DNA of 64,000 nucleotides from Chthoniobacterales bacterium. GTDB lineage: Bacteria; Verrucomicrobiota; Verrucomicrobiia; Chthoniobacterales; Terrimicrobiaceae. Positions 42,598-52,521 of this stretch are shown here, one piece after another (the first letter of the stretch is position 1; each line of letters begins with the position of its first letter). A program made the position numbers and the translations under genes. A model generated the notes under the pieces. The model was not told the origin of the DNA. It searched no databases and saw nothing but the letters and a program-made list of their open reading frames with translations. The stretch covers positions 1 through 64,000 of the forward strand of contig JACSRU010000095.1 of the NCBI GenBank assembly GCA_014879575.1, given 5' to 3'.

Positions 42598-45500
42598 TCA
42601 GTTCGAACAAATCAGATTACGGGAAGGGAGCGAATCGACCGCTCTCTGCCGTGCAAGGTAGTAGATAACGGGATAGATCAGCAGCTCGAGCAGGAAGCTC
42701 GATGCGAGGCCGCCAATCATTGGGACGGCGAGCCTGCGCATCGTGTCCGCTCCAGCGCCTTCCGCCCAGAGCAATGGAAGCAGGCCGACGAAGGTGGACA
42801 TGACCGTCATGGTTTTTGGTCGAATGCGCTTTACCGCTCCGTCGTGGACGGCATGCCACAGATCTTCGCGATTATTGAGCCTGCCTTCGCTGCGGAAGCG
42901 ATTGAAGCTCGTATCGAGGTAGAGGAGCATGACAGCTCCCGTTTCGGCGTCGAGGCCAGCGAGCGCGATCAATCCAACCCAGACGGCGAGCGAGAGATTG
43001 TATTCCATCAGGTAGAGGAACCAGATGGCGCCGATGAGGGAAAATGGCACCGCCAGCAGGATGATCGAAACGCGGAGCCAACTCCGGGTGGAAAGATAAA
43101 GGAGAAGGATGATGCCGACCAGCGCGAGCGGGATGGCGATGCGCAAACGCTCGGACGCCTTTTGCATGTATTCGTATTGGCCGGACCAGACGACAGTCGT
43201 GCCGGGCGGCATCGGAACGGCTCGGGCGACGACTTCCTTAGCCTGCTCCACGTAGGTGCCAACGTCGATGTTGGCGATGTCCACGTAGACCCAGCTCGTG
43301 AGCCTCGCATTCTCGCTCTTCACCATCGGCGGACCTTTACGGATGGTGATCTCCGCGAGTTGAGCAAGAGGAACCTGTGCGCCGGACGGAGTGGCGACTA
43401 GCGTTTGCCGCACGGCTTCGATCGTGTCGCGCAGCTCGGAGGGATACCGGACGTTCACGGGATAGCGCTCCAATCCCTCGACGGTCGAGGTGACGGTCAT
43501 GCCACCGAGCGCGGTCATGATGACGTCCTGGACGTCTCCGACCAGCAATCCATAGCGGGAGATGGCTTCGCGATCTATCTCGATGTCGAAGTAGTTTCCT
43601 CCCACGCTCTTCTCGGGGAAGGCACTGGTCGTATAGGGCGCGGTGAGGGGATCGGTTTTCAGCGCGTTGGCTGCCTCGTTGGCGAGATCAGCCAGAGTGG
43701 CGAGATCGGAGCCCATGAATTTAATGCCGATGGGCGTGCGGATGCCGGTGGAGAGCATGTCGATGCGGGTGCGGATCGGCATGGTCCAGGCATTGGTGAG
43801 ACCGGGAATCTGCACAGCGTCGTTCATTCCCGGAACGTGCAGATGGCCGCCGTTCCCGTCGGGGATTTCGTATCCGTAGATGATTTCGTCGGTGGTGAGC
43901 GGACGGGTGGAGGGCCAGAGCTTTTCCGGGAACCAGCGTGCCCATTGCGGCCAACTGTCGTAAAAGCGTGGGACGCGAACCCGCCGCCATTTCGACTTGT
44001 CGCGATGGAGGGTGATCGTCGTTTCCAGCATTGAGATCGGAGCGGGGTCGGTCGCCGTCTCGGCGCGTCCAATTTTTCCGAAGACGCTTTGCACTTCTGG
44101 AAATTTCGTGAGGAGCTTGTCGGTCTGCTGCAGAATCTCCTTTGCCTTGGTCACTCCGATTCCGGGGTCGGTGGTGGGCATGTAGAGGAGATCTCCTTCT
44201 TCCAATGGCGGCATGAACTCGCTGCCGAGCCGGCTGAGGGGATACCAGGTCGCCGCCAGCAATGCGACGGCCACGAGCAGCGTGAGCCATTTGAACCGCA
44301 TTACGAGCGAGAATGCGGGATTGTAGATCGCTTCCAGCACGCGGCTGATCGGGTTGCGGTCCTCGTCGGGAATCCGCTGGGGAAGAAGGATCAGTGAGCT
44401 GAGCACCGCCCATCCGCCGGCGAGAAGCCATCGTGAGATTTCGACGCCCGGCAGCGGGAGCATGAATAGTAGAATTGCAGGAATAATGATGATGCCCAGG
44501 TAAGTCGCGAGGCGCCGACGCCTGGTCCAACCGGCAGGCAACGTGCGCTCGGTGACGAACAAGGTCATCAGCACGGGAATCACGGTCACCGCCAGCAACG
44601 CACCGGCACCCATGGCGAACGTTTTTGTGAACGCGAGCGGCTTGAAGAGCCTGCCGGATTGTTCGCCCAGAACAAAGATCGGCAAAAAGCTGACCACGAT
44701 GATGAGCAGGGCAAAGAAAAGGCTGGGACCAACCTCCTTCGCGGCATCGGCGATGATCTCGGTGCGCGGTCGCGGTGCCGCACCCGCGGCCACACGATGT
44801 CGCTCGATTTCGAGAAATTTGTGGGCGTTCTCGACCATGATGATCGAGCTGTCGACCATCACACCGATCGAGATGGCAATGCCGCCGAGAGACATGATGT
44901 TGGCGTTGATCCCGAGCAGGTGCATGACCGTGAGCGTGGCGAGAACACCGGTCGGGAGCACGAAGGCCGCGACCAGGGCGCTGCGGGCGTGCAACAGGAA
45001 AAGGATGCACACAAAGGCGACGACGAGGACTTCTTCCGTGAGCGTATGGCGGAGTGTCTCGACGGCGCGCTCGATCAAGTCCGATCGGTCGTATGCGATG
45101 TCGATCGCGACACCGGGGGGGAGTCCGGCCTCCAGCGTGGCGAGTTTTTCCCGCACGTTTTCGATGGTGCGTTTGGCATTCTCGCCAAATCGCATCACAA
45201 TCGTCCCGCCGACCACCTCTCCTTCGCCATTCCATTCCGCAATGCCGCGTCGGATGTCCGGTCCGAGACGCACCTCGGCCACATCGGCAAGGCGGATCGG
45301 AGCGCCGCTCTCATTGACGCCCAAGGCGATTGAGCGCAACTCTTCGAGGGCCTTCTCGGAGCGCACATCTTCGATCCGGCGTCCGCTTTCGCTGGCGGCG
45401 GCAGTTTCTTCGGGATTGAGGGTTCCCAGATAGCCCAGCCCGCGCACCATGTATTCGGTCTCGCTCTGCTCGATGAGGCGTCCGCCGACGTCCAGATTCG

Positions 45501-46299
45501 AACGCTGAATTGCCATTCGCACTTTCTGCAGCGGAATGTCGTAGGCGCGGAGCTGCACGGGGTCGACGACGACCTGGTATTGCTTGACGAATCCGCCAAC
45601 CGGCGCGACTTCGCTCACTCCCTCGACTGCGGTGAGTTCGTAGCGCAGATACCAGTCCTGCAGGCTGCGCAAATCGGCCAGATCGATGTCCGGGTGGATC
45701 AGGGGTGTCCCGTCGAGAGGGCATTTCTCCATGCCGGGGAATGTCCGCTGGAGCACGAGTCGCTCCCTGTCGGCATCGGAGGCTTCCGCCGGACTCGTGT
45801 AGTAACGTCCGGTCTCGGGATCATGCCACAAACCGCCAGGGTGCTCAGCGCAGTAAGGGCCTGTGGTCAGCACATATTGAAAGATCCACCCCACGCCGGT
45901 GGCGTCTGGTCCGAGCTGCGGCGCGACGCCGGAGGGCAATCGGTTGGAGACGGAATTCAGCTGCTCTAGCACGCGGCTGCGTGCCCAATAGATGTCGGTG
46001 CCGTCTTCGAAAATCACATACACGAAGCTCGTTCCAAACATGCTGTAGCCGCGGACGACCTTCGCGTAAGGCACCGCGAGCATGGCGGTGGTGAGCGGAT
46101 AGGTCACCTGATCCTCGACGATTCTGGGAGCCTGTCCGGCATATTCCGTGCGGATCACGACTTGCACGTCGGACAGATCGGGAATGGCGTCGACCGTGAT
46201 GTTTTTTGCGGAATACCAGCCTCCGGCAATCAGGAAACCGCAGAGCAACAACACCATCACGCGGTTGCGCACGCACCAATCGATGAGTTTCTCGATCAT
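42598..46299 (-). CDS. cusA: CusA/CzcA heavy-metal RND efflux pump
   Basis: A 1233-residue inner-membrane proton antiporter that would export Cu(I)/Ag(I) through a CusCBA complex. Marks of the HME-RND group: GVMVDSSIIMVENAHKF with the TM4 Asp, GLIALAGLDAETGAVMLLYL, and RIRPKTMTVMSTFVGLLP. It is about 180 residues longer than CusA. One extra block lies in the periplasmic part (YCAEHPGGLWHDPETGRYYT to CPLDGTPLIHPD, about 195-245), another is a hydrophobic insertion after LFVTERTLPAGW (about 590-660). The Cys/His block may add a metal site. It overlaps cusB by four bases. Confidence 0.93.
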   Translation of the reverse strand: MIEKLIDWCVRNRVMVLLLCGFLIAGGWYSAKNITVDAIPDLSDVQVVIRTEYAGQAPRIVEDQVTYPLTTAMLAVPYAKVVRGYSMFGTSFVYVIFEDGTDIYWARSRVLEQLNSVSNRLPSGVAPQLGPDATGVGWIFQYVLTTGPYCAEHPGGLWHDPETGRYYTSPAEASDADRERLVLQRTFPGMEKCPLDGTPLIHPDIDLADLRSLQDWYLRYELTAVEGVSEVAPVGGFVKQYQVVVDPVQLRAYDIPLQKVRMAIQRSNLDVGGRLIEQSETEYMVRGLGYLGTLNPEETAAASESGRRIEDVRSEKALEELRSIALGVNESGAPIRLADVAEVRLGPDIRRGIAEWNGEGEVVGGTIVMRFGENAKRTIENVREKLATLEAGLPPGVAIDIAYDRSDLIERAVETLRHTLTEEVLVVAFVCILFLLHARSALVAAFVLPTGVLATLTVMHLLGINANIMSLGGIAISIGVMVDSSIIMVENAHKFLEIERHRVAAGAAPRPRTEIIADAAKEVGPSLFFALLIIVVSFLPIFVLGEQSGRLFKPLAFTKTFAMGAGALLAVTVIPVLMTLFVTERTLPAGWTRRRRLATYLGIIIIPAILLFMLPLPGVEISRWLLAGGWAVLSSLILLPQRIPDEDRNPISRVLEAIYNPAFSLVMRFKWLTLLVAVALLAATWYPLSRLGSEFMPPLEEGDLLYMPTTDPGIGVTKAKEILQQTDKLLTKFPEVQSVFGKIGRAETATDPAPISMLETTITLHRDKSKWRRVRVPRFYDSWPQWARWFPEKLWPSTRPLTTDEIIYGYEIPDGNGGHLHVPGMNDAVQIPGLTNAWTMPIRTRIDMLSTGIRTPIGIKFMGSDLATLADLANEAANALKTDPLTAPYTTSAFPEKSVGGNYFDIEIDREAISRYGLLVGDVQDVIMTALGGMTVTSTVEGLERYPVNVRYPSELRDTIEAVRQTLVATPSGAQVPLAQLAEITIRKGPPMVKSENARLTSWVYVDIANIDVGTYVEQAKEVVARAVPMPPGTTVVWSGQYEYMQKASERLRIAIPLALVGIILLLYLSTRSWLRVSIILLAVPFSLIGAIWFLYLMEYNLSLAVWVGLIALAGLDAETGAVMLLYLDTSFNRFRSEGRLNNREDLWHAVHDGAVKRIRPKTMTVMSTFVGLLPLLWAEGAGADTMRRLAVPMIGGLASSFLLELLIYPVIYYLARQRAVDSLPSRNLICSN

Positions 46300-48086
46300 G
46301 GCTGGCTGGAGGCGATGGTTGCGGCCGGCACGATCTCCCGTTCGTCGAAGCATTCGAGCATGCGCTGGCCCATGTAGGGATTGCGAACGTCCTCTCCCGT
46401 CTGGAGCCACACGGCCCCGCCCTGGTCCTTGAGAAACATCGGACAACGCAGGGCGAGGAGCGGCTTATTCGGTTCTGAAGGCGCTCCCGTGGCCAGAACG
46501 AGATCCCTGAATGGCACGCTCAGCCGGCCAAATGCCAGCCGTGCCTCCGCGAGGTCGCCGGCTTGTTGGACACGGTTTGCCTCTGTCTCGATGAGCTTCA
46601 ATTCCTCATTCCGCTCGTGCCAGAAATGCGGATTGTCCGGGATCTGGGTCGAGGAGAGCGCGTTGATGTCCTGAGAAAAACTGGCGGCGGCGGCCGCCAC
46701 TCCCTCCAACGAATCCTGGGCGAGTCGGTCCTGAATGGTGAGGTAGGCATCCAAGGCTTTGCGCAGAGCACCGGCAGCCGGCTTCGAGAGGGCGATTGTC
46801 TGGGAAGTGCTGGTCTCGATCTGCGCGCTCTGTTCAGCGGCGGATTCTCCCTTGAGCATTTTTGCCAGCGCCTCTCGCATGTTCGCCTCGCTATCGAGAA
46901 GAAACTGCCCGGATGTGACGACTTTCTCGCCGGGCGTCAGTCCTGAAAGAATCTGGATCATTCCATCGCCGGAGCTCACGCCGGTTTCCACCGTGCGTGG
47001 CTCGAATTTCCCTTCGTCGAGACTGACGAAGGCGACTTGCCGCCGACCGGTATCGATCACTGCCGACCGCGGGACCAAGGTGGCGGTTGCGGCGAGACGA
47101 CCTTCCAGTTCGACATTGGCGAACATTCCCGGTTTGAGGAGACGCTGGGGATTGTCGAACTCCAGACGAACCTGCGCTTCTCGCGTCTTCGTATCGAGGT
47201 ATGGATAAATGTAGGAGACGCGTCCTCTGAAGGTCTGACCAGGGATGTAAGGAAGCGACATCTCGGCTTCCTGGCCTTCTTCGATAAAGGGCAGTTGATA
47301 CTCGTAAACCGTGGCGATGACCCAGACCCGCGAAAGATCGGCTATCCGGTAGACTCGCATGCCCGGATCGACCTTCATTCCTTCATTCGCATGCTTCTCG
47401 GTGACGACCCCGTTGAATGGACTGAGAATCTGCAGCGTCTTCGTGGCGCCGTTCTTGGCGAGAGCCTCGATCTGCGCATTGGTGACGTCCAGATATTCGA
47501 GGCGCTTTCGGGCCGCCTCGAGCAACGTGCGATCTCCGCCACGCCGGGCGACGAGGTAGTCTTCCTGAGCGGAATAGAGTTGCGGTGAGTAAACCGAGAA
47601 AAGCGGCTCTCCTTCCCGCACGGGCGCACCCAGGGAATCGACATGGATCTTTTCGATCCAGCCCGAGACCTTTGTGTTCACATCGCGGACATTCTCCTCG
47701 TCATAGGCCACGATACCCACGGTGCGAGTCGTCTTGATCAGCGGCCCCTCGACTACATCGGCGACGCGCACGCCCATGTTTTGCACGACGATGGGATTGA
47801 TGGCGATCTCACCGGCGAACTTGGCGGGGTCGAGCGGCACGAGATCCATCCCGCAGATCGGGCACTGCCCGGGCTCGGGCATGATGATCCATGGATGCAT
47901 CCCGGAAATCCAATACTGGGTTTTTCCATCCGATTTGGTGGCGCTCGATGCTTCCGGTTTGGAATCGCTTTGGAGAATTCGAGGCGCGAAAAGCCAGCCG
48001 ACCACCACGAGCATGAGCAGCGTCGCGGCGACCAGCACCGCACGGAGGCGATGGGGATGCCGGTGAGAACTCGTATCTTGTTTCAT
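46296..48086 (-). CDS. cusB: CusB-like periplasmic adaptor with metal-binding module
   Basis: A 596-residue membrane-fusion protein. One N-terminal membrane segment (LRAVLVAATLLMLVVVGWLF) is followed by a heavy-metal-binding module, YWISGMHPWIIMPEPGQCPI to CGMDLVP (about 60-85), then barrel-sandwich/hairpin sequence (GWIEKIHVDSLGAPVREGEP, LEYLDVTNAQIEALA) and the beta-barrel. A long C-terminal extension (about 420-596, helical, ending with a LRCPMFLKDQGGAVW segment similar to DUF3347) is more than CusB has. It links CusA to the outer-membrane factor encoded next. ATG 48086. Confidence 0.9.
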   Translation of the reverse strand: MKQDTSSHRHPHRLRAVLVAATLLMLVVVGWLFAPRILQSDSKPEASSATKSDGKTQYWISGMHPWIIMPEPGQCPICGMDLVPLDPAKFAGEIAINPIVVQNMGVRVADVVEGPLIKTTRTVGIVAYDEENVRDVNTKVSGWIEKIHVDSLGAPVREGEPLFSVYSPQLYSAQEDYLVARRGGDRTLLEAARKRLEYLDVTNAQIEALAKNGATKTLQILSPFNGVVTEKHANEGMKVDPGMRVYRIADLSRVWVIATVYEYQLPFIEEGQEAEMSLPYIPGQTFRGRVSYIYPYLDTKTREAQVRLEFDNPQRLLKPGMFANVELEGRLAATATLVPRSAVIDTGRRQVAFVSLDEGKFEPRTVETGVSSGDGMIQILSGLTPGEKVVTSGQFLLDSEANMREALAKMLKGESAAEQSAQIETSTSQTIALSKPAAGALRKALDAYLTIQDRLAQDSLEGVAAAAASFSQDINALSSTQIPDNPHFWHERNEELKLIETEANRVQQAGDLAEARLAFGRLSVPFRDLVLATGAPSEPNKPLLALRCPMFLKDQGGAVWLQTGEDVRNPYMGQRMLECFDEREIVPAATIASSQP

Positions 48087-48088
48087 GA

Positions 48089-49393
48089 TCAGTTGGAAAG
48101 TTTGAGGTTCTTGGAGAGGTTGGAACTGAGAGGGACTCCGACGGCACGTTCGAGTTCCGCGAAAGCTCGGAGATAGCCGGCCGTGCGGTCGATTCTCCCG
48201 ATTTCCGCCGTGAGATACGCCCGCTGGACGTCGAGAAGATCGGTGAGCGAAACGGTCCCACTCCCGTATCCGGAGATGGTTGATTCCCACGCCTGCCGCG
48301 CCTGCGGGAGAATCTCGCGAATGTATCGATCACGCTGCTCGCGCATGGTGCGGGCCATCGCATAGGCCGCCTGCACGTTGGCGCTCACGTCTGCGGCGAG
48401 CTGGGCACGACGCGCCTGCGACGAGCCGAGACGGGCCGTGGCCGAACGTTTCTGGGCACCGAGCTTGTCCCACCAGATCGGGACGTTGACTGCAACTGTG
48501 CCCATGATGGGATCGCTTCCGTTGTCCGGGGTGTCCGGCATCACCGTGCTGCTATCGAGGATCGTGTAGTCGAATCCGAAGGTGACGTCAGGATAGTATT
48601 CCAAAGCGGCGGCGCGGACGGCTAGTTCGTCCCGACTGATGGCGGCCTGAGCCGCTTTCAGTTCCTGATTCGCTTCGATCGACCACTTCATCAACTCGAC
48701 GAGGCTCGGCAACGGCGGAAGCTCCGGTTGCGTATAGCGGGCGATCGCAGCGTCAGGCTCGGCGATACCGCGAAGGGCGGCCATCCGGGCCACGATCCCC
48801 GTGCGCTCAGCGTCGATCTGGGCGATCCGGGTGGAGATTTCCTCAGCGGCGACATCTGCCCGGATGATGTTGGCGAGCGAGCCCTGATTCGTTTCCACCA
48901 GCGCCTTGGCGGACGCAGCACTCTTGCGGAGCAGCGCTTCCTGATCCCGCAGGATCACGATGGCTTCATCCGCTCGATAGAGGTCGGCCAGCAAAGTCCG
49001 CCCTTGCGCGAAGACGTCCCGCATCGCGCCGCGAAATTTCCAGAACGCCACCTGTGCATCCGCTGCCGAGCGGGCCTTGGCGGTGCCGAGCTTTCCTGGA
49101 AACGGGATTTTTTGCGAGATGCCGAAGCGCTGCCGCATCGCGCCGACGCGTGTCTGCACGCTGGTGAAATAATAGCCATAGCTCACCATGGGGTCCGGCA
49201 GGGAGGCGACGACCTCCGGCATTTCCGCCATGGCCGCCCATTCGAGGCGCGTGGATTCTATGCCTGGATTCGTAACCAGCGCCTCGGCTAAAAACTGGTC
49301 AGCTGGATTTGCCGCAGGCTGCTCGGCTCGCAAGGCGGATACGCCCGCCATCGCCGCCAAAACGGAATACAATAGTAGGGAAGATGGTTTCAA
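48089..49393 (-). CDS. cusC: CusC/TolC-family outer-membrane efflux protein
   Basis: A 434-residue outer-membrane factor, first gene of the cusCBA unit. A signal peptide (LKPSSLLLYSVLAAMAGVSALRA) is followed by two TolC-type repeats of long helices: GKLGTAKARSAADAQVAFWK in the first and SATARLGSSQARRAQLAADV in the second. The start is taken as TTG 49393, which gives a clean signal peptide; ATG 49462 would add 23 residues. It would form the outer-membrane channel of the tripartite pump and is two bases from cusB. Confidence 0.87.
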   Translation of the reverse strand: MKPSSLLLYSVLAAMAGVSALRAEQPAANPADQFLAEALVTNPGIESTRLEWAAMAEMPEVVASLPDPMVSYGYYFTSVQTRVGAMRQRFGISQKIPFPGKLGTAKARSAADAQVAFWKFRGAMRDVFAQGRTLLADLYRADEAIVILRDQEALLRKSAASAKALVETNQGSLANIIRADVAAEEISTRIAQIDAERTGIVARMAALRGIAEPDAAIARYTQPELPPLPSLVELMKWSIEANQELKAAQAAISRDELAVRAAALEYYPDVTFGFDYTILDSSTVMPDTPDNGSDPIMGTVAVNVPIWWDKLGAQKRSATARLGSSQARRAQLAADVSANVQAAYAMARTMREQRDRYIREILPQARQAWESTISGYGSGTVSLTDLLDVQRAYLTAEIGRIDRTAGYLRAFAELERAVGVPLSSNLSKNLKLSN

Positions 49394-49855
49394 AATAAGA
49401 ATTTCGGTGCATGGATGGAAGGAAGAGCTACTGACAAAATCGACAGAACTCACAGTGAGCATACGCGCCTCTCAAGGCAGCATCCAAGCGATGTGAAATG
49501 GCATGTACGTCGAGGAGCCTTGAGAATCCACATGCTCATCGCATCACTGGACACCATGAGATTGAGCATTCACAAGACATACCCCCTGAAACGAAAAGTT
49601 TTTGCAGATCCCTCAAACTTTTCAGTTTAAAGAGGCTGGACGAACCCGACGATTAGGAAAGGAAGGACCTCAATGATCGCGAGGGGAGCATGCGCGAACA
49701 AGCCGTGGCGATGTTCGTGAATATGGTAGTCGCAGGAAGGACGGAGCGCGCTGTGAGAGAAGTTGGAGACGCGCAGGAGTTCTGCGATGGTGCGACGTCT
49801 GGCGATTCAGCCGAATGCGAGGGATCGCCAGAGCGAATGCTTGGCGTGGCAAAAT
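49394..49855. promoter_or_regulatory. Control region between cusCBA and upstream metal genes
   Basis: This 462-base gap has no convincing gene. It lies upstream of cusC and downstream of the Grx-MauE gene, so it should hold the cusCBA promoter. AT-rich sequence around 49560-49635 would suit a promoter. No clear copper-box palindrome or terminator was identified. Confidence 0.4.
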
Positions 49856-50593
49856 TTAAGCCATCTTGACGATCATCCACACGGACATTGCGATCATCAT
49901 CAGATTCTCGGTGAGCGAGATGAAGCCGAGCGGCACGCTGCTTCCGCCGCCGACGCACGCGCATTTGAGGTCGCGTTTCTCTATATAGACCGCCTTGAAT
50001 ACGGAGATCGCGCCAACCGTGCTGACAACGAGCGCCGCCGGAGCGGCGACCCAGGTCGCCAGTCCGGCAATCATGAGAATGCCGGCACCTGCCTCAACGA
50101 ACGGATAGACGTAGGAATACGGCACGTAGTGGCGGGCGATGAGGTCGTACTGAACGAAGCCGGTCGCGAAGGCCAGCAGGTCTTGAAGTTTCAAAATGCC
50201 GAGGACGCACATGCTGAAGGCGACGAAGAGTTCCAGAACCCGGATGACCGAGAGCGACTCCTGTGTGGTCCAGCAGGTGGTCAGAGCCATTAGGAACGTG
50301 ACGGTGAACACGGCGATAACCGGCTGATAAGTCGTTCCTTTCTTGGGGTCGGGGCCTTTGCCCAGATGCTTCCGGAGCGCGTCGTAACCGCCGAGATGTT
50401 TTCCCTCGAGGAAGATTTGGGGCGTCTCGTCGTAACCGTGCTCTTTCTTGTATTCCTCGTTCGCCTCTATCGTCTGGAGGTGATGGTCTTCGACCTCGTA
50501 GCCACTTCGTTTCAAGAGGTCCCAGGCTTTGATTCCCCATGGGCACAGGTGGTCGGGGGTGACCATTCGGTAAATCGTCGCGTGTTTTTTCAT
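49856..50593 (-). CDS. Glutaredoxin-like domain fused to MauE/DoxX-type membrane domain
   Basis: A 245-residue protein. Residues 1-85 form a glutaredoxin-like fold: HATIYRMVTPDHLCPWGIKA, with a single Cys in CPWG where CPxC would be, then a TPQIFLEGKHLGGYDAL glutathione-binding segment. The remainder has about four membrane segments (VIAVFTVTFLMALTT, LFVAFSMCVLGILKLQ, ILMIAGLATWVAAPAALVV, LMMIAMSVWMIVKMA) of the MauE/DoxX family and a Cys pair in DLKCACVGG. Such proteins handle thiol redox in the membrane and are frequent next to copper resistance genes. Confidence 0.82.
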   Translation of the reverse strand: MKKHATIYRMVTPDHLCPWGIKAWDLLKRSGYEVEDHHLQTIEANEEYKKEHGYDETPQIFLEGKHLGGYDALRKHLGKGPDPKKGTTYQPVIAVFTVTFLMALTTCWTTQESLSVIRVLELFVAFSMCVLGILKLQDLLAFATGFVQYDLIARHYVPYSYVYPFVEAGAGILMIAGLATWVAAPAALVVSTVGAISVFKAVYIEKRDLKCACVGGGSSVPLGFISLTENLMMIAMSVWMIVKMA

Positions 50594-50609
50594 GGGTTTT
50601 CGTTCGCGA

Positions 50610-51059
50610 TTATTGATTTTCTAACTCCGCAATGAGGGACTTCATTTCGGCAATTTCTTCGCGCTGAGCCTTGATGATCCCGTCGGCGAGTTTGCGGACT
50701 CGCGGGTCGGTGATCGTCGCCCGCTCGCTGGTCATGATGGCGATGGAGTGATGGGGAATCATCGCTTTCATGTAGTCCACCTCGTTGATCGTCGCCTGGC
50801 TCCTGACCAGCCAGAGGCTCAGAGCGAAAACCGCCGCGCTGCCTCCAAGGATGGCGAGGTTCATACTGCGGTCCGTATACATGTTGAGCATGAACCCAAG
50901 CATGACGACGCCCATGGCTGCGCCCATGACGATGGCCATATAAACGCGGGTCTCGCTGAAGGTGACGTGGTCGAGCGCGTAGGTGTTCGTATACATCAGC
51001 AGGAACATCACGACGGTCGAAGTGAGGATCATCAGTCCGAATTTGAGGTAGGGCTTCAT
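50610..51059 (-). CDS. DUF305 membrane protein
   Basis: A 149-residue protein with three membrane segments (FGLMILTSTVVMFLLMYT, AAMGVVMLGFMLNMY, NLAILGGSAAVFALSLWLV) and a C-terminal exported helix region, MKAMIPHHSIAIMTSERATI, matching the DUF305 family with its HH and Met-rich metal-binding motif. DUF305 proteins commonly accompany copper resistance genes and are thought to bind copper in the periplasm. Confidence 0.85.
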   Translation of the reverse strand: MKPYLKFGLMILTSTVVMFLLMYTNTYALDHVTFSETRVYMAIVMGAAMGVVMLGFMLNMYTDRSMNLAILGGSAAVFALSLWLVRSQATINEVDYMKAMIPHHSIAIMTSERATITDPRVRKLADGIIKAQREEIAEMKSLIAELENQ

Positions 51060-51120
51060 AGCAACGGGTTTTCGCAGACGCTTCCCATGCTTCGTGTCTG
51101 CAAGCCTCCCCGCGCCCCTG

Positions 51121-52521
51121 TTACACGGAATTGATGCCGTCGCGTCTCAGATCCTCCTTCACTGCGACCGTGGCTTCCGTGCCCGGCGGGTTCTCATACC
51201 AACCGCCGTAGAGGAAATCGGAGCCCTTCGCCGGATCGAGGTCTCCGAGGTCTTCACGGATTTTCACGTTGGTATACATTCCGCCCATCGTGATGTAGCC
51301 GTGAGGGCCGGGTGAGCCGACCATCGGGACGCTGTTACCGGGGATGCGCATCCCCATGTCTCCCATATCGCCCATGCCAACTTCACCCATCGTCATGTAA
51401 CCGGGAAGGAAGGTGCGCACCTGCTTGTCGAGCTTGCCGGGATCGACGCCGATGAGGTTCGGCACGCCGTGCCCCATCTGATTCATGACGTGGTGGGTCA
51501 TGTGGCAATGCATGGCCCAGTCACCGGGGTTGTCGGCGAGGAACTCGACGGTGCGGGTGCTGCCCACCGGAACAAGGACCGTCGTTTCCGGCCATTGGCC
51601 GGCCTCGGGAATCGGACCGCCGTCCGTTTCGATGAGTTTCCACGCGTGGCCGTGGACATGGATCGGGTGATGATCCATCGCGGAAAGATTTCCGATGCGA
51701 ATGCGCACCCGGTCTCCCAGCTTCGCCAGCAAGGGCGCTGTGCCCGGATAGGCGCGTCCGTTGAAGGTGAGAATATTGAACTCCGTCATCTCGTTCGGGT
51801 CGGGTCGGCGAGTCCCAGGCACGATTTTCCACTCGCTGAGCATGTAGGTATAGTCGCGATCGGGCTGCGGCCTCTTTGGTTCGCGGGGGTGGACGATGAA
51901 CATGCCGAGCATCCCGAGTGCCATCTGCGTCATCTCGTCGTGGTGCGAGTGATACATGTAGGTGCCGTGCTGCCAGACGGTGAACTCGTATTTGAACGTC
52001 TCGCCCGGCTGGATCGGCACCTGGCTCAAGCCCCCGACGCCATCCATCCCGCTCGGAATCAACAGGCCGTGCCAGTGAATGCTCGTTGCTGCAGGAAGGC
52101 GATTGGTCACGTAGATGCGGATGTGATCGCCCTCGACACACTCGATGGTCGGCCCGTGAACGCTGCCGTTGAATCCCCAGCAGAGCGCACGCAACTCGTC
52201 GTTCGCCTCCGTTTTCGGAACAAACACATGGTCCACCTCTTCGCAAACGAGATGGAAGACCTTCGCCCGATCGACCACGCGGAACGGCAGAGCGGAGCCG
52301 TTGAGCGTGACGGTCGGCCGGTAGTCGCGCCCCGGCTCGCCGGGAGCCAACGGCTCGCGAGTCCATACGGGAGAAGGCACGTATCCATCGCCTCGATAAG
52401 TCGGCGACGAGGAAGTCGGCTGCGATTGTGCGCGGAGCACGGCGGGAAGTGCCATGGCGCCAGCGGCCAGTGCGGAACCTCCGAGAAAACCGCGTCGAGT
52501 GAAAGAGTTACTTGTGTTCAT
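51121..52521 (-). CDS. Multicopper oxidase (CopA/CueO-like), Tat exported
   Basis: A 466-residue periplasmic copper oxidase that would oxidise Cu(I). The Tat signal is NSFTRRGFLGGSALAAGAMA. The four copper-binding motifs are all present: SIHWHGLLIP, YMYHSHHDE, HPIHVHGHAWKLI and WAMHCHMTHHVMNQMGHG with the type 1 copper ligands. A Met-rich stretch near the C terminus (YMTMGEVGMGDMGDMGMRI) probably binds Cu(I). ATG 52521 overlaps the stop of the upstream efflux gene by ATGA. Confidence 0.93.
   Translation of the reverse strand: MNTSNSFTRRGFLGGSALAAGAMALPAVLRAQSQPTSSSPTYRGDGYVPSPVWTREPLAPGEPGRDYRPTVTLNGSALPFRVVDRAKVFHLVCEEVDHVFVPKTEANDELRALCWGFNGSVHGPTIECVEGDHIRIYVTNRLPAATSIHWHGLLIPSGMDGVGGLSQVPIQPGETFKYEFTVWQHGTYMYHSHHDEMTQMALGMLGMFIVHPREPKRPQPDRDYTYMLSEWKIVPGTRRPDPNEMTEFNILTFNGRAYPGTAPLLAKLGDRVRIRIGNLSAMDHHPIHVHGHAWKLIETDGGPIPEAGQWPETTVLVPVGSTRTVEFLADNPGDWAMHCHMTHHVMNQMGHGVPNLIGVDPGKLDKQVRTFLPGYMTMGEVGMGDMGDMGMRIPGNSVPMVGSPGPHGYITMGGMYTNVKIREDLGDLDPAKGSDFLYGGWYENPPGTEATVAVKEDLRRDGINSV

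Noticed and set aside
43721..45235. A 504-residue frame inside cusA
   Set aside because: Arg/His-rich shadow of the RND pump frame with no domain.
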